DNA from: UBA2377 sp964525935
GTDB taxonomy: Bacteria; Verrucomicrobiota; Verrucomicrobiia; Opitutales; Opitutaceae
Direction: 5' to 3'
DNA length: 64,000 nucleotides
NCBI GenBank assembly: GCA_964525935.1
Contig: CAZGJZ010000008.1
Location: 124,001-188,000, forward strand
Shown here: positions 24,915-34,993 of the stretch, in pieces
Numbering within the stretch: position 1 is the first letter of the stretch
Layout of the letters: every line of letters starts with the position of its first letter
The notes under the pieces: generated by a model
Told to the model about the DNA's origin: nothing
Databases searched by the model: none
Seen by the model: only the letters and a program-made list of their open reading frames with translations
Made by a program: the position numbers and the translations under genes

Positions 24915-26006
24915 TCAGTTTTTACCGTTCGAGGTGAAAGTGAAATCCGGGCGGATGAAATTAGCAAATTCACCCCGCAGGCGGGCGGCGCGCAGCAGGT
25001 CACGCTGGCTGGGCTCGAACTCACCTTTCTGCGCGTGCTGCAGGTGGCCGGGCTGCGCCTCGATGAAGAGGCGGTCAACGACGGGGCGCGTCGTCTCAGG
25101 ATAGATCGCGAGATCGATGCCGAGGCGGATGAGCGAGAGCAGGTTCATCGCCTCGCTGGAGCTGAGGAGGTGGCTGTTCTGCAAAATGCCGTAGGCGCGC
25201 CCGATCTTGTCGAAGAGCTTGCCGGCGTCGGCCTCGAGGAGTTTTTCGCGGGCGTTCAGCTCGTGATCGATGATCGTGGTGAGCACGCTGCCGAGACGCT
25301 TGATGATGTCCTCCTCGGATTCACCGAGCGTCGTCTGGTTGGAAATCTGGAAAATACTGCCGCTCGCGTCGGAGCCTTCGCCGAAGAGGCCGCGGACGAC
25401 CATACCGAGCTGGTTGACGGCGCGGACGACTTTTTCCATCTGACTCGCGATCACGAGGGCCGGCAGATGCATCATCGCCGAGGCGCGCATGCCGGTGCCG
25501 AGGTTTGTCGGGCACGCGGTGAGATAGCCGAGCGTCGGTGAGAACGCATAGTCGAGTTGCTCCTCAAGCGCCGAGTCGAGTTCGTTGATGGAGTTCCACG
25601 CCTTCTTAAGCTGGAAGCCCGAGCGCAGCACCTGGATGCGCAGGTGATCCTCTTCGTTGATCATCACGGAGAACGCCTGGTCCTTGCTGATGACGAGGCC
25701 CGCGCCGCTTTTGGCGCCGCTGAGTTCGCGGCTGATGAGGTGGCGCTCGACGAGGATCTGTTTCTCGAGATCGCTGAGTTCACCGATCGTGGCGCTGAGG
25801 CAGCGCTTCATCGGATTGGTCGCGGCGACCGCGGCCCGGCAGGCCTCGAACGCCTCTTCGCGCTGCGCGGGCTTGGCCCAGCCAGGAAAGGAGACGCCGG
25901 CGAGATTGCGGGCGAGGCGGATGCGCGTCATGAGCACGATCGCGGTCTTGCTGCTCGACGAATCGGTCAATTCCGATGGCGTGTCGATGAGCGAGCCGAT
26001 CGTCAT
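24915..26006 (-). CDS. mcsB: Protein-arginine kinase McsB
   Basis: A 363-residue phosphagen-kinase-fold enzyme of McsB length, which phosphorylates arginines of proteins and so tags them for ClpC. Visible marks: TRIRLARNL (27-35), NEEDHLRIQ (117-125, the guanidino-binding loop), Cys165 in the CPTNLGTG segment, ISNQTTLG (221-228, nucleotide binding) and a C-terminal RDLLRA (335-340). The last fits the RDxxRA motif known as the phospho-arginine allosteric site of McsB, so the full regulated form seems present. The ATG at 26006 lies 4 bases after the mcsA stop; an ORF extension to 26264 merely runs through mcsA in another frame. Confidence 0.94.
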   Translation of the reverse strand: MTIGSLIDTPSELTDSSSSKTAIVLMTRIRLARNLAGVSFPGWAKPAQREEAFEACRAAVAATNPMKRCLSATIGELSDLEKQILVERHLISRELSGAKSGAGLVISKDQAFSVMINEEDHLRIQVLRSGFQLKKAWNSINELDSALEEQLDYAFSPTLGYLTACPTNLGTGMRASAMMHLPALVIASQMEKVVRAVNQLGMVVRGLFGEGSDASGSIFQISNQTTLGESEEDIIKRLGSVLTTIIDHELNAREKLLEADAGKLFDKIGRAYGILQNSHLLSSSEAMNLLSLIRLGIDLAIYPETTRPVVDRLFIEAQPGHLQHAQKGEFEPSQRDLLRAARLRGEFANFIRPDFTFTSNGKN

Positions 26007-26010
26007 GGGC

Positions 26011-26520
26011 TCAACGCGGCGGCTTTTGCCCGACGGCTTGTTTGACTTGGTTGATTTCATCGCGGCAGCGGGCGGCTTCCTCGTAGCGTTCGGTTTTGAT
26101 CGCGTCAGTGAGGTCGAGTTCGAGTTTGGTGAGACGATCGTAGAGTGATTTGCGGGCCAGGGCCTTCTGCGGGACCTTGCCGGCGTGGGTTGGCCCCTTG
26201 TGCATGCTGTCGAGCATCGGCTCGACCACGGTGCGGAAGGTTTCGTAGCAGTGCGCGCAGCCAAATCGGCCGTGCTTCTTGAAGTCCGCCTGCGTGAAAC
26301 CGCACTGCTCGCAACGCACGCCCGCAGCGACCGCCGGCTCGGGATTGAGCGAGGCCTTGAGCAACAGGTCGGCCAGCGAAAAGCCGCTGGGGTCGGTCAC
26401 GCCCTTGGCTTGGGCGCACTCCTCGCACAGGTCGACCTTGTGCACCTTGTTGTTCACGATCTGCGTGAGATGCACGGTCGCGGGCTTCGGGCAAAGGTCA
26501 CATTTGAGCGGGTTGGCCAT
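26011..26520 (-). CDS. mcsA: McsA-like zinc-finger/UVR activator protein
   Basis: 169 residues. Two four-cysteine zinc sites are visible: CDLC with CEEC near residues 7-38, and CEQC with CAHC near 72-92. They are followed by a C-terminal UVR helix (DAIKTERYEEAARCRDEI). This is the architecture of McsA, the activator that binds McsB and turns on its arginine kinase. The start at 26520 gives MANPLKCDLC; the longer ORF to 26691 reads through palindrome-rich intergenic DNA. It is the first gene of the mcsA-mcsB-clpC unit. Confidence 0.9.
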   Translation of the reverse strand: MANPLKCDLCPKPATVHLTQIVNNKVHKVDLCEECAQAKGVTDPSGFSLADLLLKASLNPEPAVAAGVRCEQCGFTQADFKKHGRFGCAHCYETFRTVVEPMLDSMHKGPTHAGKVPQKALARKSLYDRLTKLELDLTDAIKTERYEEAARCRDEINQVKQAVGQKPPR

Positions 26521-26603
26521 AGTTTCGGTAAAACGGTAAAGTCTATGCAGGTAGGATGCCACACCTGCGCTCGCTGGCAAGTGCCGTAAACACTCTCCGC
26601 CAA

Positions 26604-26711
26604 GTGCGCCGGGCGGGCGCACTGGCCTGGTTCGGGCGCGCCAACGTGGCGCGCTTTCCGCCTCGCGGCAGCGCCTGTGCCACGGGCACATAACGCCGTC
26701 GCAACGCGGCG
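26604..26711. repeat. Cluster of four short palindromes upstream of mcsA
   Basis: The 198-base gap between ilvE and mcsA holds four compact inverted repeats: GTGCGCC/GGCGCAC (26604-26622), GCGCGCCA/TGGCGCGC (26636-26654, 3-base loop), TGTGCC/GGCACA (26676-26690, 3-base loop) and CGCCG/CGGCG (26694-26711). No T-run follows them, so they are not ordinary terminators. They could be REP-like elements or structured leader RNA of the mcsA operon. Confidence 0.55.
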
Positions 26712-26718
26712 ATCAGCC

Positions 26719-27585
26719 TCAAATGCGGGTGCCCTCGACGAGCACGCGGCGGCGGAAGGCAGCGAGGACCTGCTTCGTGATCGGGCCGGGCTTGCCCGTG
26801 CCGATTTCGCGGCCGTCAAGCTTCGTCGCCGGGATGACCTCGGCGCCGGTGCCAGTGAGGAAGCATTCGTCGGCCACCCAGACGTCGTAGCGGGTCATGT
26901 CCATTTCGCGTATCGGGACATTGAGTTCAGCGGCGATGTCGAAAATCGTGCCGCGCGTGATGCCCTTGAGCGCACCTTGCGAGGCGGCCGGAGTGTAAAT
27001 GGTGCCTTTGTGGACCGTGAAAATATTGTCCGCCGTGCACTCGGCGATGTAGCCCTGGTCGTTGAGCATGATGGCCTCGAGCGCGCCAAACTGCTTCGCC
27101 TCGATCTTGCCGAGGATGTTATTGAGGTAGTTCAACGACTTGATCGTGGGCGGCAGCGCCGACGGGTTGATGCGGCGGGTCGGCACGGTGACGATCGCGA
27201 GGCCGTTGTCGTAGTGCTCCTGAGGGTAGAGCGAAATCTTGCTCGCGATGATGAAGAGCGAGGGTTTCGGGCACAGCCACGGCGCGAGGCCGAGATCGCC
27301 GACGCCGCGCGTCACGACCAGGCGGATATACGCATCGGTGAGGTTGTTCTGCCGGCAGGTTTCACAGGTCGCGTCACTGAGCTCCTTGCGGTTCAGCGGG
27401 AGCTTGAGCATGATCGCCTTGGCGGAATACTCCAGGCGCTCCAGGTGTTCCTCGAGGCGGAAAACATTGCCGCCATAAAGCCGGATTCCCTCGAAGACCC
27501 CGTCACCGTAAAGCAGGCCGTGATCGAACACGGAAACCTTCGCGTCGGCATCATCCACAAACTTCCCATCGAGGTAGATTTTCAT
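26719..27585 (-). CDS. ilvE: Branched-chain amino acid aminotransferase
   Basis: A 288-residue fold-type IV PLP aminotransferase. The N-terminal DHGLLYGDGVFEGIR (21-35) is the branched-chain aminotransferase/D-amino-acid transaminase signature. The PLP lysine is Lys149 in TIKSLNYLNN, and the AECTADNIF and GTGAEV segments (phosphate-binding side) are present. The context of leucine genes elsewhere in the window and the sequence favour IlvE (transamination of Leu, Ile and Val) over D-alanine transaminase or aminodeoxychorismate lyase. It lies 198 bases upstream of mcsA on the same strand and is divergent from the pilin-like gene. Confidence 0.9.
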   Translation of the reverse strand: MKIYLDGKFVDDADAKVSVFDHGLLYGDGVFEGIRLYGGNVFRLEEHLERLEYSAKAIMLKLPLNRKELSDATCETCRQNNLTDAYIRLVVTRGVGDLGLAPWLCPKPSLFIIASKISLYPQEHYDNGLAIVTVPTRRINPSALPPTIKSLNYLNNILGKIEAKQFGALEAIMLNDQGYIAECTADNIFTVHKGTIYTPAASQGALKGITRGTIFDIAAELNVPIREMDMTRYDVWVADECFLTGTGAEVIPATKLDGREIGTGKPGPITKQVLAAFRRRVLVEGTRI

Positions 27586-27709
27586 CGAGGGTTAAAACTA
27601 CAGGGGCGCGCGGAGTTTTGTCCAGTCTTCGGCGGCAAAATCACCGGCATTAAAATCGGATTGTCAGTCCCGCGCTTCCGCCGGACACTCGCGGCTCACC
27701 CCATCCCCC

Positions 27710-28465
27710 ATGAAATCACATCACCGTCAGCCCCGGTCAGGGTTCACCTTGATCGAATTGCTCACCGTCATTGCGATCATCGGCATCCTCGCCGCGATCA
27801 TCATCCCCACCGTCGGCACGGTGCGCGAAAAAGCCCAGCGCGCCGTCGATGCCAACAACCTCCGCGAGATCGCCAAGGCCGCGATGATCTACGCGGCCGA
27901 CAACAATGACCGCCTGCCCGATCCCAACAGCGTGCCCGCTTCGGTGCTCACCGCGGCGGAGCGTGTTTTCCTCTGGCCCGGCGTTCTCGCCCGCAACGGC
28001 ACCCTCAGTGATCCGACGTTTTATTATTCGAAAAATGATCCCGCCTTTTCCGGCGTGTATCCGACTGCGATCCTCAATCCCGGCGCCCGCACGCAACTCG
28101 ACCCCAGTTTCACGACCGACCGTCGGCTCAGTGTCGAGTTTGTCGGCGGCGTGAAGATGAGCGACCCCGCGACGACGCCCATTCTCTTCACGCGCGGCCT
28201 GCGTCCCGATGGCACCTGGGACCCCGACACGAGCGTTTACAAGGACGCCGGCGGCTACGTCGTTTTTCTGGGCGGCAACGTCCAGTTCTTCCCCAACACG
28301 GCGACCGGCAAGTTCGTCTCCAACCGCACCGGCCGGCCCACCGACAACATCCTCGAGGCCATCCCTTACAACGCCGCCAACCCTGCGCTCTCCGCCCGCG
28401 TCTGGGGCACCGCCGGCTCCGGCACCGGGACGCCCACCGGGACGCCCGCGGTGCAAGGCCCTTGA
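27710..28465 (+). CDS. Prepilin-type N-terminal cleavage/methylation domain protein
   Basis: 251 residues. The type IV prepilin-like signal has a short basic leader, then Gly11 | Phe12 in GFTLIELL with the conserved Glu at position +5, then a hydrophobic helix to about residue 36. The rest is the globular domain seen in the many verrucomicrobial and planctomycetal type II secretion pseudopilin-like proteins (TVREKAQRAVDANNLREIAK, then a NDPAF loop). It is probably membrane-anchored and processed by a prepilin peptidase. No pilus or secretion gene is adjacent, and a strong terminator follows, so it is a single-gene unit. Confidence 0.88.
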   Translation: MKSHHRQPRSGFTLIELLTVIAIIGILAAIIIPTVGTVREKAQRAVDANNLREIAKAAMIYAADNNDRLPDPNSVPASVLTAAERVFLWPGVLARNGTLSDPTFYYSKNDPAFSGVYPTAILNPGARTQLDPSFTTDRRLSVEFVGGVKMSDPATTPILFTRGLRPDGTWDPDTSVYKDAGGYVVFLGGNVQFFPNTATGKFVSNRTGRPTDNILEAIPYNAANPALSARVWGTAGSGTGTPTGTPAVQGP

Positions 28466-28494
28466 GCCGCATTATTTTGCGTCGTGCCAGCTCC

Positions 28495-28527
28495 AGCCCG
28501 GCTACTTTCTAGCCGGGCTTTTGTTTT
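28495..28527 (+). terminator. Intrinsic terminator of the pilin-like gene
   Basis: The 9-bp perfect stem AGCCCGGCT (28495-28503) with AGCCGGGCT (28511-28519) has a 7-base loop and is followed by TTTGTTTT. It sits 30 bases after the pilin-like stop and upstream of the pyrophosphatase start. Confidence 0.92.
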
Positions 28528-28573
28528 CCCACTTCCCCCCGTCGCGCACGTCGTGCAACGTGTCCGGCTTGTC

Positions 28574-30307
28574 ATGACGCCGCCCACCGCGCCTACCCCT
28601 ACCCCCACCTACATCATCGGTCACAAAAACCCCGATGCCGACGCGATTTGCTCCGCCATCGCCTATGCCGCGTTCAAGGAACAATCCGGCCATCCCGGCT
28701 TCGTCGCCGCCCGTTGCGGCAACTCCAATGCACGCATCGACACCATTCTCCGCCGGTTCAACCAGCCGCTTCCCATCTATCTCAGTGATGTGAGCCCCCG
28801 CGTGCGCGACCTCATGGTCGCCAGCGTCATCTCCGTGCCTGAAACCGGCACCTGCGCCGAGGCCCTCGAGCTGCTCGACCGCCATGGCATCACCGTGCTG
28901 CCGGTCACAACCGCCGAGCACCGCATCGCCGGCACCGTCTCGCTCGCGCAACTGGGCGGCTTCTTCATTCCCCGCGTCAACGAGCCCCGCCAGATGCGCC
29001 AGGTGCGCACCAGCCTCGCCCGCATCGCCCGCGCCCTCAACGCCAACGTCCGCCACCTCGCCAACGAACACCGCATCGAGGAGCTGTTCATCCGCATCGG
29101 CGCGATGGACATCGGCACCTTCTGGAAAATCTCCGAGCGCGAAAGCATCTCCGCCGCCCAGGCCGTCATCGTCGTCGGTGACCGTCGCGATGTGCAGCTC
29201 CGCGCCATCGAGCTCGGTATTCGCGCCCTCGTTATCAGCGGCAATCTCCCGGTGGACGACGAGGTCGTCGCCCAGGCCCGCGCCCGCGGCGTCAGCGTGC
29301 TCATCAGCGCCTTCGACACCGCCACGACCGCGTGGATCATCCGCACCGCGTCGACCCTCGGCCGCGTGATCAACCACGAATACATCACCGTCAGCGCCGA
29401 TACCCGCATCGCCGATCTTCGCAAAAAATTCGGCCCCAATTCCCAGCATGCCATGCTCGTCACGGGCGAGGACGGCACCCTGCAGGGCATCCTGACCAAG
29501 ACCGACCTGCTCAAGCCCGTCGCCACCCGCCTCGTGCTTGTCGATCATAACGAGATGACCCAGGCCGTCAGCGGCGCCGAAGAGGTCACCATCACCGAGA
29601 TCCTCGACCACCACCGCCTCGGCTCGCTGAGCACGCAGCAGCCCATCCTCTTCATCAACGATCCCGTGGGCTCTACCTGCACGATCGTCGCCGATCTCTT
29701 CCGTCGCGAAGGCCTCACGCCCTCGCCCTCCATCGCCGGCATCATGATGTCCGGCCTCATCTCCGATACCCTGCTGCTCAACAGCCCGACCACCACGCCG
29801 AAAGACGGCGCGATTCTCGCCTGGTTGTCGAAGATCGCCGACGTCGATCCCAAGAAGCTCGCCGAGGAAATTTTCAGTTCCGGCTCCGTCATCCTCGCCA
29901 GCCCGCCGGAAAAGGTCGTGCGTTCCGATTTCAAGATCTACGAGGAAGAAGGCATCCGCTTCGCCGTCTCGCAGGTCGAGGAACTCGGCTTTGGCAATTT
30001 CTGGCAGCACGCCAAGGCCATCGCCCAGGCGCTCGCCGACCTCCGCACCGATGAGCGCCTCGCCTTCGCCTGCCTGCTCGTCACCGACATCAACACGCAA
30101 AACTCCCTGCTCATCGCCAAGGGCGACGCCGGCCTGATCCAGCGCATCTCTTACGCCCACGTGGAGCAGGACGAGATTTTCGACCTCCCCGGTATCGTCA
30201 GCCGCAAGAAGCAGCTCATCCCCTACCTCTCCAGCCTTCTCAAGGAAATGGCCGCCGACGGCGCCCTGCCGTCGCAGTCCACCGCGCCCTTCATCAAGAA
30301 GCGCTGA
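28574..30307 (+). CDS. Manganese-dependent inorganic pyrophosphatase with CBS/DRTGG insert
   Basis: A 577-residue family II pyrophosphatase. The DHH-type N-terminus has GHKNPDADAICSA (His17, Asp21 and Asp23 as metal ligands), later ILDHHRLGS, and a C-terminal DHHA2 domain with SRKKQLIPYL. Between the first DHH motif and the DHH signature lie a pair of CBS domains flanking a DRTGG domain (about residues 70-330), the arrangement of nucleotide-regulated family II pyrophosphatases. It should hydrolyse pyrophosphate to phosphate in the cytoplasm under control of adenine nucleotides. The start at 28574 is chosen because a longer ORF (from 28484) runs through the terminator at 28495-28527. Confidence 0.9.
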   Translation: MTPPTAPTPTPTYIIGHKNPDADAICSAIAYAAFKEQSGHPGFVAARCGNSNARIDTILRRFNQPLPIYLSDVSPRVRDLMVASVISVPETGTCAEALELLDRHGITVLPVTTAEHRIAGTVSLAQLGGFFIPRVNEPRQMRQVRTSLARIARALNANVRHLANEHRIEELFIRIGAMDIGTFWKISERESISAAQAVIVVGDRRDVQLRAIELGIRALVISGNLPVDDEVVAQARARGVSVLISAFDTATTAWIIRTASTLGRVINHEYITVSADTRIADLRKKFGPNSQHAMLVTGEDGTLQGILTKTDLLKPVATRLVLVDHNEMTQAVSGAEEVTITEILDHHRLGSLSTQQPILFINDPVGSTCTIVADLFRREGLTPSPSIAGIMMSGLISDTLLLNSPTTTPKDGAILAWLSKIADVDPKKLAEEIFSSGSVILASPPEKVVRSDFKIYEEEGIRFAVSQVEELGFGNFWQHAKAIAQALADLRTDERLAFACLLVTDINTQNSLLIAKGDAGLIQRISYAHVEQDEIFDLPGIVSRKKQLIPYLSSLLKEMAADGALPSQSTAPFIKKR

Positions 30308-30338
30308 GGACATCGTGTAAGGCCCGGCCGTTGGGCGG

Positions 30339-30926
30339 ATGTCCGGCAACCCACACCGAATTCGCCCGATTGACGCTTCCCGCGTCCGGTTCATCCTGAT
30401 GCACGTGCCGCTTCTCACCATTGTCCCGCCGATGCCTGGCGCCGAACGACGTTTCCAACCATTCGTGGCGTTCGTGCAATCCTGCGGCTGGGAGACCGAG
30501 TTCGTCAGCCTTGAATGGACCGGCCGCCAGCCGAACTTCGCCTCGACCGCCCTGTTTTCCCAAGTCGGCGCCCAGACGGAAGGCAAGGTGGTGATGGGCT
30601 TTTCCCTGGGCGCGCTCTACGCCCATTTGGGCGCCCTGCGCGCCCGGCAGCTGATTCTCGGTTCCATCTCGCCCTTCTTTCTCGAAGATGACGATGAACC
30701 GCAAAGATGGATGGTTTCCTATCGCGCGGGCAATGCGCACACCCCCGTCGACGTGTTGGTGGGTGAAAAAGAAGACGAGCAAATGCACCGGCGCGCGCAG
30801 ACGGTGCGGGATTTTTATCGGCGGCACACCTACACGGTCGTCCCGCAAGCGGAGCATGAACTCTGGCACCCCAACTACCTTCAGGCGATCAAGGCGGCGT
30901 TGGGCCGGACCACGCAGGGGCTCTGA
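30339..30926 (+). CDS. Small alpha/beta-hydrolase-like protein
   Basis: 195 residues with features of a minimal alpha/beta hydrolase: a nucleophile-elbow-like GFSLGA with Ser89, and a late histidine in AEHELWHPNY (about 173-177). A possible acid lies in GEKEDEQMH near residue 147. No signal peptide, so probably cytoplasmic. Substrate unknown. A second in-frame ATG at 30399 (LMHVPLL) is a reasonable alternative start and fits the family's first strand better. It stands between the pyrophosphatase and glnS on the same strand. Confidence 0.65.
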   Translation: MSGNPHRIRPIDASRVRFILMHVPLLTIVPPMPGAERRFQPFVAFVQSCGWETEFVSLEWTGRQPNFASTALFSQVGAQTEGKVVMGFSLGALYAHLGALRARQLILGSISPFFLEDDDEPQRWMVSYRAGNAHTPVDVLVGEKEDEQMHRRAQTVRDFYRRHTYTVVPQAEHELWHPNYLQAIKAALGRTTQGL

Positions 30927-30974
30927 AAACTGCGGCGTTGCCTCACCCGCTCCGGCTCCGCAATTTGATCCGCT

Positions 30975-32756
<1,782 letters not shown>

Positions 32757-32793
32757 GCCTCGGAAATCTGGCGATCCGCCCGGTGAACCGCGC

Positions 32794-34167
32794 TCAAACC
32801 GCCAACCGCTCCAACCGCGCGACGACCTTGGCCTTACCCAGCACGCGGAAGATGCTCGTGATGCTTGGGCCGGCATTCGTGCCGGACACGGCGAGGCGTG
32901 CGACCGCCTGATAGTCGCCGAAGCCGAGACCCTTGCTCTCCGCGAGCGCCTTTATGGCCGCTTCAATGGAGGCATCCGTCGAAAAATCCATCGCCGGGAG
33001 CGCCGCGATCAACTCCGCCAGCCGCGCCTTCGGGTCGCCCTTGGCCATGACCTTCTCTTTCACCTTCGCATCGATGGGAAAATCATCGGTGAAGAAATAC
33101 CCGGTGTAGGCGCCTAGCTCATCGACCGATTTGATCTTGGGCTGCGCCAGCAGCATGATCTCGCGGAAATACGCCTCGTTGGCCATGACCGCGGCACCGT
33201 TGGCCTGTTGGCCAAAATACGCCTTCGCCAACGCCACAAATCGATCCGCCGGCTGCTCCAGCAGGTAGTTCATATTCATGTTCGCCAGTTTCTTGCCGTC
33301 GAACTTGGCGTTGCTCTGGTTCACGCCGGGCAGGTCGAAGAGCTTGATGATGTCAGCGATCGGCATCTTCTCACGGTCGTCGCCGGCATTCCAGCCAAGT
33401 AATGCGATATAGTTCACGAGGGCCTCGGGCAGGAAGAAGCGTTGCTGGTATTCCTCCACGAGGGCGCCCTTGTCGCGTTTGCTCATCTTACCCTGCCCCA
33501 TCTCGGGCGACTTCAGGATCAGCGGAATATGTGCAAACTGCGGCACCGGCGCACCGAAGGCCTTGAACAGCTCGACGTGCTTGCTCGTGTTGGAGAGGTG
33601 ATCCTCACCACGAATGACGTGCGTGATCTGCATCGCGATGTCGTCCACGACATTCACGAAGTGAAACACCGGGTTGCCATCCGAGCGCACGATCACGAAA
33701 TCCTCGTCCTCCATCCGCTCAACGCGACCGCGGATCAGATCGTCGATCACAGTCGGCGCGACCTTCACCTTCGTCACGGTCTTCTTGCGGTGATCGTCAA
33801 ACACCTCATGGCGGTCGCCGATCAGCTTGAACCAGGTCGCTCCGTCCTTTTCGTAAGTGCGACCGGCCGCCTTCAGCTTTTCCAAATACTCACGGTAAAT
33901 GTGCGCCCGCTCGCTCTGCCGATAGGGCCCGAAATTACCGCCGACCTGTGGACCCTCATCCCAGTTCATACCCAGCCATTTCAGCGAATCATAAATCAGA
34001 TCCACGAACTTCTCGCTGTTGCGCTCCTTGTCCGTGTCCTCGATGCGCAGGATGAACGTGCCGCCCGTGTGGCGGGCGTAAAGCCAGTTGAACAGCGCCG
34101 TGCGGGCACTGCCGATGTGGAAAAAACCGGTGGGACTGGGCGCAAAACGGACGCGAACTTGTGACAT
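32794..34167 (-). CDS. gltX: Glutamate--tRNA ligase
   Basis: A 457-residue class I synthetase of bacterial GluRS size. The HIGH-type motif is FHIGSARTA (17-20 = HIGS), and the KMSKS motif is GKMSKRDKGA near residue 230. The helical anticodon-binding domain makes up the C-terminal 140 residues. It forms Glu-tRNA for translation and tetrapyrrole synthesis. The ATG at 34167 is preferred to a TTG two codons upstream. It is divergent from the M14-type peptidase gene. Confidence 0.96.
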   Translation of the reverse strand: MSQVRVRFAPSPTGFFHIGSARTALFNWLYARHTGGTFILRIEDTDKERNSEKFVDLIYDSLKWLGMNWDEGPQVGGNFGPYRQSERAHIYREYLEKLKAAGRTYEKDGATWFKLIGDRHEVFDDHRKKTVTKVKVAPTVIDDLIRGRVERMEDEDFVIVRSDGNPVFHFVNVVDDIAMQITHVIRGEDHLSNTSKHVELFKAFGAPVPQFAHIPLILKSPEMGQGKMSKRDKGALVEEYQQRFFLPEALVNYIALLGWNAGDDREKMPIADIIKLFDLPGVNQSNAKFDGKKLANMNMNYLLEQPADRFVALAKAYFGQQANGAAVMANEAYFREIMLLAQPKIKSVDELGAYTGYFFTDDFPIDAKVKEKVMAKGDPKARLAELIAALPAMDFSTDASIEAAIKALAESKGLGFGDYQAVARLAVSGTNAGPSITSIFRVLGKAKVVARLERLAV

Positions 34168-34234
34168 GGGCAAAGGGTCGGAGGAAAAAATTTGTGGATT
34201 GTGAATCGCTTAAACGGCCAGCAAGAAGCATCCG

Positions 34235-34993
34235 ATGCCCGCTGTCAAAGCCGCTCCCCTCGATCCCGCCGCCATCGTCGCGCAATTCGAGGCCGCCGCA
34301 CCCCGGACCGGCTTTCGGGTCGAGCGTTTCGGCGAAATCGCCGGCTGCCCGCTCCTCGCCCTCACCCGTCGCACGCCCGGCCCGCGTCCGCGCATCTATC
34401 TCTCCGCCGGCATGCATGGCGACGAACCCGCCCCGCCGCTCGCGTTGCTCGAAATGCTCACGGCCGGAATCTTCGACACGCGCGCCACTTGGTTTCTCTG
34501 TCCGATGCTCAATCCCACCGGCCACGCCCGCGGCCAGCGTGAAAACCACGAAGGCCGCGACCTCAACCGCGACTACAAGGACGTCCTTTCCGCCGAAGTC
34601 CGCGCTCACACCCGCTGGCTCAGCCACCAACCGCCATTCGATCTCACGCTCTGCCTGCACGAAGATTGGGAGTCGCACGGTTTTTACCTCTACGAACTCA
34701 ACCCCGAAAAGCGCCCCAGCCTCGCCGAGCCGATGATCCAGGCTGTGAGCGCTCATTGCGAAATCGAGACCGCCACCGTAATCGACGGACGCGCGACCGA
34801 TGTCACGGGTATCATCCGCCCCATCGCCGATCCGCTGCTCCGCGAGCAATGGCCCGAAGCCATCTACCTCCGCCAACATCACACCACGCTCAGCTACACG
34901 CTGGAGTCACCGTCAGCCTTCCCGCTGGAGAAACGCATTTGCGCCCTCCGCGCCGCCGTTGAGACCGCGATCACACGGCTAGACCGTGCGTAA
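34235..34993 (+). CDS. M14-family metallopeptidase/deacylase-like protein
   Basis: 252 residues with a carboxypeptidase fold. Zinc ligands are readable as His61 and Glu64 in GMHGDE and His142 in CLHED; the substrate-carboxylate-binding NRD (111-113) and a catalytic Glu224 in YTLESPS are present. The small size and HGDE-type site place it near the M14 carboxypeptidase/succinylglutamate-desuccinylase group, so it may hydrolyse small peptides (possibly cell-wall peptides) or acyl-amino acids. No signal peptide. Its 3' end overlaps the convergent RluA-type gene by 23 bases (34971-34993). Confidence 0.78.
   Translation: MPAVKAAPLDPAAIVAQFEAAAPRTGFRVERFGEIAGCPLLALTRRTPGPRPRIYLSAGMHGDEPAPPLALLEMLTAGIFDTRATWFLCPMLNPTGHARGQRENHEGRDLNRDYKDVLSAEVRAHTRWLSHQPPFDLTLCLHEDWESHGFYLYELNPEKRPSLAEPMIQAVSAHCEIETATVIDGRATDVTGIIRPIADPLLREQWPEAIYLRQHHTTLSYTLESPSAFPLEKRICALRAAVETAITRLDRA

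Noticed and set aside
26007..26264. N-terminal extension of McsB
   Set aside because: The extra residues are a frame-shifted reading of mcsA; the start 4 bases after the mcsA stop gives the family N-terminus.
28484..28573. Longer start for the pyrophosphatase
   Set aside because: It would read through the intrinsic terminator of the upstream pilin-like gene and adds non-homologous residues.
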